From positions 1 through 5,163 of the forward strand of contig JAGOFF010000075.1 in the NCBI GenBank assembly GCA_017997315.1: 5,163 nucleotides of DNA. Direction: 5' to 3'. The stretch's first letter is position 1. Each line of letters opens with the position of its first letter. Shown piece by piece: positions 1 through 5,163 of the stretch. Both the position numbers and the translations under genes were made by a program. The notes beneath the pieces were generated by a model. It saw only the letters and a list, made by a program, of their open reading frames with translations, did not search any database and had not been told where the DNA came from. This DNA comes from Clostridia bacterium (GTDB taxonomy: Bacteria; Bacillota; Clostridia; Saccharofermentanales; UBA5734).

Positions 1-1
1 T

Positions 2-232
2 GTCACGCTTGGGATCAGTCCGCGCGGCGCCATCGCGCTCATGCGGGCATCCCAGGGCTGCGCGCTGCTTCGGGGCGGTGCGTTCGTCACTCCGGACGAT
101 GTGCAGAAGATGGCGGTCCCCGCGCTCGCGCACCGTCTGGTGCTCCGTCCGCAGGCCGCGGTCGCGCGCGACGCGGAATCGGCGCTCACCTTGCGGATCC
201 TGCGTCAGATCGCAGTTCCGGCATTCGCATGA
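2..232 (+). CDS. MoxR-family AAA+ ATPase, C-terminal 76 residues (5' end cut by window)
   Basis: This is the end of a MoxR-type AAA+ ATPase. These are cytoplasmic, ATP-driven chaperone-like proteins that work with vWA-domain partners. The frame is open from base 2 and stops with TGA at 230-232. What is visible is the C-terminal helical lid: LGISPRGAIALMRASQG, then ALLRG, FVTPDDV and VLAHRL-like ALAHRLVLRP. This matches the family pattern in which SPR(A/G) carries the sensor-2 arginine and is followed by a helix, a 'GR-x-YV-x-P-x-DV' turn and 'HRL'. The Walker A, Walker B and sensor-1 motifs lie upstream of the window and cannot be checked. The stop overlaps the start of the DUF58 gene by four bases (ATGA), and a MoxR gene directly before a DUF58 gene is the classic arrangement. 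An internal ATG at base 41 is not the real start, because homology continues upstream of it to the window edge. Family assignment is firm; the exact subfamily is not. Confidence 0.93.
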   Translation, partial: VTLGISPRGAIALMRASQGCALLRGGAFVTPDDVQKMAVPALAHRLVLRPQAAVARDAESALTLRILRQIAVPAFA

Positions 233-1476
233 AGGCGTTTCGGATCGCCTATCTGGCCTCTTTCGGCGTGGCGTTCCTCTTCGCGCTGTACAGCGGCATG
301 CGTGTCCTCTACGTTCTGGTCTTCATCCAGGCGCTGCTGCTGCTGAGCGCGCTGGCGATGAACCTCTGGTCCGCGTTCACGTTCGCGTATGTCCAGGAAC
401 TCGGGGAGACCTCGTCGACACGCGGGGAAACCGTGAATCTCCATCTCGAGATCCACAACGAGCGCCCTCTTCCTTTTCCCATGATGCGGATCCGGGTCCG
501 CACCATCGAACCCGGGAGGAACTGGGAATCCACGTTCAACCTCGCGGCGCATGCCCATATCACCTTCGATATCCCGATCCGCTGTCTGTACCGGGGCGAA
601 TACCGGATCGGCTTGTCCGTCGTGGATATCCGCGACATATTCGGCCTCATGAACCTCCCGTTCCGCATGGACCGGCTGCCGTACTACCGCGAGAAGCGGC
701 TGCTTGTCCACCCGCGGGTGACCCAGCTCCCCGAGCGGTCCACCCGTCCGCCGGACGCCAAGGCCTACGCCCGCTTCTCCCCGCTCCACACCGAGACCGA
801 GGAATCCTTCTCGCATACCCGGGAGTACCATGCCGGCGACCGCGCGCGCCAGATCCACTGGAAGCTGTCGGCACGCATGGGCAGGCTGTTCAGCCGCCAA
901 TACGATGTCGCCACCGAACCTTCCATGCTGGTGCTGGTCGATGCGACGCCGGGGCGCCATTCCGGGGAGGCCGCCCTGCAATGGCAGGATACCGCCTGCT
1001 CCTGCGCCGTCACGCTCATCGCCCATGTGCTGCACCGCCGTTTTCTGGTGACGATGGTCACGGACGGTGCCGAACCGCTGCAGGTCCGCGGGATCTCCAT
1101 GGCGGATTTCCCGGCTTTTGACCATGCGCTGACCCGGCTCGAATTCAACGGAGTGCTGCCGCTGCAGGATTTCATCACCCGCGAGGCGGCCGCCTGCCGC
1201 GAACACGGCAGCATCGTGCTCATCACGCATCGGGAGCCGGACGCGGCACTGCTGGACGCATTTCGTCCGCTGCGCCGACCGGACGCGGATTTTTCCGTCA
1301 TTACGGCATTGCCGGCAACGCTTCCGACCGCGTTGCCGTCCCCGTCGGCCGCCCGGCCGGCGTCTGCGGATGCCGGACCGCAAGAGGACGGAGAGAAGGC
1401 CGGTACCGCGGGACTCCGTGTCATCCGGGCCTCCTACGGCGATGACCTTGCCGTCCTGCTGGGGGACTTCTTATGA
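229..1476 (+). CDS. DUF58 domain-containing membrane protein (vWA-like)
   Basis: This 415-residue protein is of the DUF58 family, the usual partner of MoxR ATPases; its molecular role is not established. Two hydrophobic segments near the N-terminus (about residues 7-22 and 26-48) form a membrane hairpin. A beta-rich region follows, with the family-typical YRGEYRIGLSVVDIRDIFGL at 121-140. The DUF58 signature is at 198-226: REYHAGDRARQIHWK, then SAR, then LFSRQYD. It leads into a vWA-like core starting at MLVLVDAT (233-240). The metal-site motif expected as DxSxS reads D238-A-T-P-G here, so the metal site looks incomplete. Residues 361-395 are an Ala/Pro/Ser-rich low-complexity stretch before the final strand and helix (LRVIRASYGDDLAVLLGDF). 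The ATG at 229 is chosen because it overlaps the MoxR stop as ATGA and begins just before the first membrane segment. No Shine-Dalgarno is visible there, which fits translational coupling. Its own stop overlaps the next gene in the same way. Confidence 0.93.
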   Translation: MKAFRIAYLASFGVAFLFALYSGMRVLYVLVFIQALLLLSALAMNLWSAFTFAYVQELGETSSTRGETVNLHLEIHNERPLPFPMMRIRVRTIEPGRNWESTFNLAAHAHITFDIPIRCLYRGEYRIGLSVVDIRDIFGLMNLPFRMDRLPYYREKRLLVHPRVTQLPERSTRPPDAKAYARFSPLHTETEESFSHTREYHAGDRARQIHWKLSARMGRLFSRQYDVATEPSMLVLVDATPGRHSGEAALQWQDTACSCAVTLIAHVLHRRFLVTMVTDGAEPLQVRGISMADFPAFDHALTRLEFNGVLPLQDFITREAAACREHGSIVLITHREPDAALLDAFRPLRRPDADFSVITALPATLPTALPSPSAARPASADAGPQEDGEKAGTAGLRVIRASYGDDLAVLLGDFL

Positions 1477-3833
1477 GCGCCGCGCGTATCCCGGGCGATA
1501 CGCCCCGCAGATTCCTCCATCTCCTGCGCGGATTCACCACGGACCGCTTCATGGCACTCGCCGCGGACAGTGCGGCGGTCGTCCTGCTGACCGCCGGCTT
1601 CGCGCACCTTTTCTTCACTCTTGCGCAGCTTGCCGTTCCGCTCTCCTCCGTCCTTTGGATGTCCATCGCGTGCACAGCAGCCGTGGTCCTGCTTTCCAGA
1701 CGCTGGTGGATCCTGCCGCTCCTCCTGCTGGCCGGACTGGTCGCCGCCGGCATCGTCCTGTGGCGGTCCGACGATCCTGCCGCGCTCATGAAGGATGTCG
1801 TGGTGAAAGCCCAGATGGCCTGGTGGATCCTGACCGGCTACACCGCTCCCGACAAGGCGGTTGTCCCGGTCCTTGCATGGATCTGCGTCTGTGTGCTGAA
1901 CCTGCCGCTCTTCCTGATCGTCCGCCGGCTTTTCAACATCGCGGTGATCACCCTGTCCAGCGCTGCGCTTTATCTGTATCTCTGGTTCGCGGGCCTGTCC
2001 CCTTCGATCGTCGCGATGGCGCTGTGCATTGCGGGCGTCGCCATGCTGTTTCCCCGGGGTTTCGCAGCCGGCGTGAACCGCCGTGCCGGCGCCGAACCCC
2101 TCGCCCGAGGCGCGATGCAGGCCCTCGCTGTTCCGGTCTGCCTGCTCTGCATGCTTCTCGCGCTGGCTTTTGTCCCGAACAACACCTCGACCTGGAGACT
2201 GCGGATCCTGGTCAACGGTGTTGCGGACGTCAAGGATCTTCTGGACCTGTGGGAAGGGGACGTCCGTCCCTACTCCGACTTCACCATCGCGTCGGTGGGA
2301 TTCCAGCCGCTCGGCCGCCTGGGCGGGCCGATCGTCCCTTCCGCCCGGGAGTACCTGCGGATCCGTTCGGACGACGGCTCCCTCTATCTGCGCGGTTCCA
2401 CTCGGGACGTCTACTCGGGGCATGACTGGAGCGACAGCCGCCAGGACGAACGGTTCCGGTTCGGGAGTCTGCTGTGGCGCGGCACCCAGAACGAAGTTTT
2501 CGACACCGGCCGTCCGGCGGGAAAAACGCGTTCCGCTTTTCTGCGCGACGTCACCACGGAGACCGAGTATACCCTGACCCATATGATCGACGGCATGCCG
2601 TACTTCTTTGTCGGCAGCCGTCCGGAGCGGCTGCGGCTCACCCGCAACTACGGTGCGATCCCGTACTTCAACAGGCAAGGCGAAATCTATACCTACGAGA
2701 CCATCCCGACCCACAACGGCTATTTCGTCCGAACCCGCTTCTTCAACACCGCGGAACCGGGATATGATGAAAAAATGCTCTCTTGGGAGAGCCGCGCCGT
2801 TCCCGATCCCGAGGAGTGGATCGAGGCGATCCGTCTCCGTTATCTGCAGCTCCCCGCCGATCTGCCCGCCTCGGTCGCGGAGACCGCCCGTACTGCTGCC
2901 GGGGAAGGCACCCCGTATCAGCGGGCAAGCCATCTGCTTGCCTTTTTCAAGGAAGGATTCACCTACACCCTGAGTCCGGTCGTACCACCGGCGGACATGG
3001 ACTTCGTCGCACACTTTCTGGACACCCGGGAAGGATACTGCGTCTACTTCGCCACTGCGATGACCGTGATGGCACGGACACAGGGATTGCCCGCGCGGTA
3101 TGTCGAAGGCTTCATGTCCCCGGCCGCCGGATCCGGGAACATGTACTCCATCAGCGGAAAGCTGGCGCATGCCTGGGTCGAGATCTATTTCGACGGGCTG
3201 GGCTGGATTCCGTTCGATCCCACGGTGGGACGCGATCCCGCCGCTCCGGTCGTTACGCCGTCCGTCACGGTGCCGATCGAGGATCCCACGATCACGCCGG
3301 AACCCACGACCATTCCGGTGACGCCGACGATACCGCCTCCGCCGGAAGACGGATTCGGGGCTCCGGTTCTGCTGATCGTCGTGGCTGCGATCCTGCTGCT
3401 CACCCCTCCGGCTTTCTGGATCACGGTCCGGATACGCCGCGGCAGGCTGGTCAGCCGCTACCGCCTCTCGTCGGTCCGCCGGCGGTTTGTGAACCGCGAG
3501 CGCCAGATGTCTTTCTACCACCGGGACATGTTGCGTCAGCTTGCCTGCCTTGACATCCGGCCGGAGCCGGGCGAGACGCTTACGGAGTTCGGCCGCCGCG
3601 CCGACCGCAGGCTTGGCTTTGCGTCGGCGAGTGTCGAGGATGCGACCGATGTCGTGCTGCGCCGTCGCTATGGCCTGCTTTTCCCGTCGGGGGAGGATAT
3701 CGAAGCGCAAAGCCGGATCCACCGGGCGCTGGAACTTCATCTGCAGGCGGTGCTGACCCCTGGCCAGTACATCCGGAAGAGGGTTTTCGGGCTCCAGGGG
3801 GTCCCCGTCCTGCCGGGTTCCGACATCGATTAA
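1473..3833 (+). CDS. TgpA-like membrane transglutaminase (DUF3488 / transglutaminase core / DUF4129 layout)
   Basis: This 786-residue integral membrane protein has a transglutaminase/protease-fold domain outside the membrane. About seven hydrophobic segments lie in the first 235 residues (roughly 28-50, 54-75, 78-97, 130-150, 154-173, 175-194, 213-234), as in the N-terminal region of TgpA. An extracytoplasmic region follows. The transglutaminase core is at about 484-585, with Cys523 in TREGYCVYFATAM, His566 in LAHAWVEIYFDG and Asp582 in WIPFDPT, so the Cys-His-Asp triad is intact. Its spacing is typical of the fold. A Pro/Thr-rich linker (about 590-624) leads to a last membrane segment (about 630-650). 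The cytoplasmic tail contains LTEFGRRADRRLG and VVLRRRYGLLF, resembling DUF4129. Length and order match TgpA-type proteins. The ATG at 1473 overlaps the DUF58 stop, and GGGGGA at 1461-1466 could serve as a modest ribosome binding site six bases upstream. Known family members include an essential Pseudomonas protein with transglutaminase activity; the substrate here cannot be told from sequence. Confidence 0.94.
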   Translation: MSAARIPGDTPRRFLHLLRGFTTDRFMALAADSAAVVLLTAGFAHLFFTLAQLAVPLSSVLWMSIACTAAVVLLSRRWWILPLLLLAGLVAAGIVLWRSDDPAALMKDVVVKAQMAWWILTGYTAPDKAVVPVLAWICVCVLNLPLFLIVRRLFNIAVITLSSAALYLYLWFAGLSPSIVAMALCIAGVAMLFPRGFAAGVNRRAGAEPLARGAMQALAVPVCLLCMLLALAFVPNNTSTWRLRILVNGVADVKDLLDLWEGDVRPYSDFTIASVGFQPLGRLGGPIVPSAREYLRIRSDDGSLYLRGSTRDVYSGHDWSDSRQDERFRFGSLLWRGTQNEVFDTGRPAGKTRSAFLRDVTTETEYTLTHMIDGMPYFFVGSRPERLRLTRNYGAIPYFNRQGEIYTYETIPTHNGYFVRTRFFNTAEPGYDEKMLSWESRAVPDPEEWIEAIRLRYLQLPADLPASVAETARTAAGEGTPYQRASHLLAFFKEGFTYTLSPVVPPADMDFVAHFLDTREGYCVYFATAMTVMARTQGLPARYVEGFMSPAAGSGNMYSISGKLAHAWVEIYFDGLGWIPFDPTVGRDPAAPVVTPSVTVPIEDPTITPEPTTIPVTPTIPPPPEDGFGAPVLLIVVAAILLLTPPAFWITVRIRRGRLVSRYRLSSVRRRFVNRERQMSFYHRDMLRQLACLDIRPEPGETLTEFGRRADRRLGFASASVEDATDVVLRRRYGLLFPSGEDIEAQSRIHRALELHLQAVLTPGQYIRKRVFGLQGVPVLPGSDID

Positions 3834-3840
3834 CAAATCG

Positions 3841-3854
3841 TGAAAATGTTACCT
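3841..3854 (+). promoter_or_regulatory. possible CcpA-type cre site
   Basis: TGAAAATGTTACCT agrees with the Bacillus cre consensus TGWAARCGYTWNCW at 13 of 14 positions. The mismatch is at the first base of the central CG (T for C), which is usually well conserved. The site lies eight bases after the transglutaminase stop and upstream of both promoter-like elements. It may be chance in AT-rich DNA. It is meaningful only if the host has CcpA and the site recurs upstream of related genes. Confidence 0.25.
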
Positions 3855-3866
3855 CATACAGATTTC

Positions 3867-3896
3867 TCTACATTGTGTTGTCTTTTGTGACATAAT
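3867..3896 (+). promoter_or_regulatory. weak upstream promoter-like site
   Basis: CATAAT at 3891-3896 has a TG one base before it (3888-3889), giving an extended-10 form. A poor -35, TCTACA (3867-3872), sits 18 bases upstream. It would start transcription roughly 140 bases before the hydrolase start codon. It is clearly weaker than the downstream promoter and may be incidental to the AT-rich composition. Confidence 0.3.
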
Positions 3897-3970
3897 CAAG
3901 CGGAAGAAAGCACCATTTTTGTCGCAGAACGACTCGGAAACTTTTGGACATTTTGGCACCGCTGATTTTC

Positions 3971-3999
3971 TTTACAATGGAAATCCGCTCTGTGATAAT
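3971..3999 (+). promoter_or_regulatory. sigma-70/sigma-A type promoter for the cell-wall hydrolase gene
   Basis: TTTACA (3971-3976, five of six matches to TTGACA) is followed by a 17-base spacer and GATAAT (3994-3999, five of six matches to TATAAT). A TG dinucleotide at 3991-3992 makes an extended -10. Transcription would begin near 4006, leaving a leader of about 35-40 bases that includes the GGAGG ribosome binding site. This placement also argues that the in-frame ATG at 3977 is not a start codon, since it would lie inside the promoter. Confidence 0.7.
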
Positions 4000-4030
4000 A
4001 CGCTTGTACATATTCCCGAACCCAGTAACC

Positions 4031-4035
4031 GGAGG
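4031..4035 (+). promoter_or_regulatory. ribosome binding site that sets a TTG start
   Basis: A full GGAGG is followed by a seven-base spacer (TTTTGTT) and then TTG at 4043. This is ideal spacing. The nearest in-frame ATG codons are inside the promoter (3977) or 22 bases downstream of the GGAGG (4058), so the TTG is the best-supported start for the hydrolase. Confidence 0.75.
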
Positions 4036-4042
4036 TTTTGTT

Positions 4043-5163
4043 TTGATTCGCAGAAACATGAGAAGCGCCTTGACAAGACTGTGGTCGCGGATCCGCGCCC
4101 TGTTTTCCAAGGCCAAGACATCCGCCCGTTCCGGCTCGTCCGTTCCGCGGACCGTCCGGACCCTTGCACCCGCCAGCCCCCGCAAGGGCGCAGCGCCGGT
4201 CCGCACTGCAGCGCTGCTGCTGACGGGCATGATCTGTGTCGCAGCGGTTTCTCCCGCGCCTGTTCCGACGACGGCATCCCGCACTGCGGCAACGGAGCGC
4301 ACGGGAACCGACGACGCGGACGACCCAGACTTACCCTCGCCGGAGTTGTCCGGCATCACCACTCGTCCGTCCGAGATCACCCTTGCATTGGACAGCGCGC
4401 TGTCCATCCTCTCCCGGGGAATGACGATCGAAGAGAAGAAGTACGCGAACCGTACCCAATCGACCGCCAACCTCCCGGACAATCCGCCTGAAACCCAGAT
4501 CCGCCCCGCAACCCTTTTCCCAAGCGAACCTTCCGGCATTGACCCGGAAGCCGACGCTGCGGTTCCCGTTCCGGTTCCGACCCTTACTCCCGAACCTGTC
4601 CCGATCGTATTCCCGACCGAGTATTCCGTGTGCCGGGGAGAGACTGTATGGGCGATCGCGGAACGGTTTTACGGCTCCGCGGAGTATGTCGACCTCATCT
4701 GCTACGCCAACGGATTGTCGTTCTACGACCCGGTGATCTTCAACGGGCAGGTACTTGCGCTCCCGGATCCCTCCACTCCCGTACCCGCACCGACCCCTTC
4801 GCCGGCCACGGCGTCCCCATCATCGGGCGCTTCCATGTCCGGGTACTCCGATGAGGAAATCGACCTGTATCTGCGGATTGTCGCATCCGAATGCGGATCC
4901 GGGTGGGGATACGACGGGTGCCTGATGATCTCCCAGGTCATTGTCAACCGGATGCTGTCCGGCCGTTGGGGCGGACTGTACAATGTCCTGACCGCGCCCC
5001 GTCAGTTCACCCCATACGAGAGCGGATATTATCTGCGTGCCGTTCCGAACGAGACTCAGCGGCAGGCTGCGATGGACGCGCTCAACGGCGCGGTGATCTT
5101 CGGACGGGATGTCCTGTATTTCTGCACGGATGTGTCGTACGCACGCAGTACATGGTTCCAGAA
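4043..5163 (+). CDS. LysM and SleB/CwlJ-type cell-wall hydrolase, 3' end cut by window
   Basis: This is a peptidoglycan-binding and probably peptidoglycan-cleaving surface protein; 373 residues are visible and the frame is open at the window edge. Residues 1-54 hold 14 Lys/Arg and no acidic residue. A short hydrophobic segment follows (TAALLLTGMICVAAV, 55-69), acting as a signal peptide or membrane anchor; SPA or TTA just after it are possible cleavage sites. Residues 75-193 are polar and Pro-rich, ending in VPVPVPTLTPEP. A LysM domain occupies about 194-242 (YSVCRGETVWAIAERFYG ... NGQVLALPDP). A second Pro/Ser/Thr spacer (about 243-266) leads to the hydrolase domain from about 270: LRIVASECGSGWGYDG, ISQVIVNRML, then LTAPRQFTPYESG. 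Glu283 matches the conserved Glu of the SleB/CwlJ (Hydrolase_2) family. That family includes spore-cortex lytic enzymes, but vegetative wall hydrolases also use it, so a germination role is not shown. The TTG start is chosen from the GGAGG seven bases upstream; an ATG at 4058 is the alternative. The gene has its own promoter. Confidence 0.88.
   Translation, partial: MIRRNMRSALTRLWSRIRALFSKAKTSARSGSSVPRTVRTLAPASPRKGAAPVRTAALLLTGMICVAAVSPAPVPTTASRTAATERTGTDDADDPDLPSPELSGITTRPSEITLALDSALSILSRGMTIEEKKYANRTQSTANLPDNPPETQIRPATLFPSEPSGIDPEADAAVPVPVPTLTPEPVPIVFPTEYSVCRGETVWAIAERFYGSAEYVDLICYANGLSFYDPVIFNGQVLALPDPSTPVPAPTPSPATASPSSGASMSGYSDEEIDLYLRIVASECGSGWGYDGCLMISQVIVNRMLSGRWGGLYNVLTAPRQFTPYESGYYLRAVPNETQRQAAMDALNGAVIFGRDVLYFCTDVSYARSTWFQ
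4622..4771 (+). other. LysM domain coding segment
   Basis: This part of the hydrolase gene encodes a single LysM peptidoglycan/chitin-type glycan-binding module of about 50 residues. Visible landmarks are the opening YSVCRGETVWAIAERFYG, a central I-C-YANGL, and a closing IFNGQVLALP, equivalent to the common 'Y-x-V-x-x-GDT-x-x-IA', 'N' and 'I-x-x-GQ-x-L-x-IP' pattern. It contains two cysteines (197 and 220), uncommon in bacterial LysM modules. Confidence 0.88.

Larger units (their letters stand above)
3834..4042. other. AT-rich intergenic regulatory region
   Basis: This is the only sizeable non-coding gap in the window. Bases 3841-3900 are about 68% A+T by hand count, against a strongly GC-rich background. 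It separates the transglutaminase operon from the hydrolase gene and holds the promoter, possible cre-like site and ribosome binding site listed separately. I found no convincing rho-independent terminator for the upstream operon: there is no GC-rich hairpin followed by a T run. Confidence 0.8.

Noticed and set aside
205..1383. A 392-codon minus-strand open frame opposite the DUF58 gene
   Set aside because: It has the same shadow-type composition and no domain, while the opposite strand has clear DUF58 motifs.
1434..3836. An 800-codon open frame on the minus strand covering the whole transglutaminase gene
   Set aside because: It mirrors the plus-strand gene in GC-rich DNA. Its product is a monotonous Arg/Asp/Gly/Gln/His-rich sequence with no recognisable domain, whereas the plus strand encodes an intact catalytic triad and membrane segments.
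3834..3866. Possible terminator after the transglutaminase (AAATC ... GATTT inverted repeat)
   Set aside because: The stem is only five AT-rich base pairs with a loop of about 21 bases and no following T run.
3921..3933. Small inverted repeat GTCG-CAGAA-CGAC in the intergenic region
   Set aside because: A four-base stem is expected by chance; no larger symmetry surrounds it.
3977..3979. ATG in frame with the hydrolase as an alternative start
   Set aside because: It falls between the -35 and -10 elements of the best promoter and has no Shine-Dalgarno.
3919..4491. A plus-strand open frame of 190 codons overlapping the hydrolase N-terminus in another frame
   Set aside because: It has no ribosome binding site at its start, lies across the promoter, and its product has no domain. 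The overlapping frame continues into LysM and hydrolase domains.
3868..4539. A 223-codon minus-strand open frame running from the hydrolase N-terminal region through its promoter
   Set aside because: It would read antisense through the promoter and the ribosome binding site. No family is recognisable, and codon structure favours the plus strand.
190..4900. Frequent GGATCC/GATC sequences across the window
   Set aside because: They fall on preferred codons (ATC, CGG, GGA, TCC) inside coding sequence, with no regular spacing or orientation.

Overview
The window is GC-rich (by eye about 60-65% in the coding parts). It carries four plus-strand genes and one AT-richer intergenic gap. No RNA genes, CRISPR arrays, transposons or long repeats were seen. 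The features point to a high-GC member of the Bacillota (Clostridia-like): a consensus GGAGG ribosome binding site in front of a TTG start, a LysM plus SleB/CwlJ-type cell-wall hydrolase, and Pro/Thr linkers containing TPEP. This assignment rests on style and gene content, not on a marker gene.

Region 1 (2-3833) is a tightly packed operon. It holds the 3' end of a MoxR-family AAA+ ATPase, a DUF58 membrane-anchored protein with a von Willebrand A-like fold, and a large TgpA-like membrane transglutaminase. Both junctions are 4-base ATGA overlaps, so translation is probably coupled. MoxR-DUF58-transglutaminase is a widely conserved module. The usual idea is that the ATPase and the DUF58/vWA protein act as a chaperone-like pair on the membrane enzyme or its substrate, but the physiological substrate is generally not known.

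Region 2 (3834-4042) is non-coding and clearly AT-richer than its surroundings. It contains a good sigma-70/sigma-A type promoter (TTTACA, 17-base spacer, extended-10 GATAAT), a weaker second promoter-like site upstream, a near match to the CcpA cre consensus just after the transglutaminase stop, and a strong ribosome binding site.

Region 3 (4043 to the window end) is a secreted or membrane-anchored cell-wall hydrolase. It has a very basic N-terminal extension, one hydrophobic segment, a Pro-rich spacer, a LysM domain, a second Pro-rich spacer and a SleB/CwlJ-type hydrolase domain cut by the window edge. It runs off the end without a stop codon. It has its own promoter, so it is likely a separate transcription unit from the MoxR operon.

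Both regions encode cell-surface proteins: a transglutaminase facing outward on the membrane and a peptidoglycan-binding hydrolase. I see no clearly new system. The most useful leads are the poorly understood MoxR-DUF58-TgpA module, the separately controlled hydrolase next to it, and some odd details in the hydrolase (non-ATG start, strongly basic N-terminus, cysteines in the LysM and beside the catalytic Glu).
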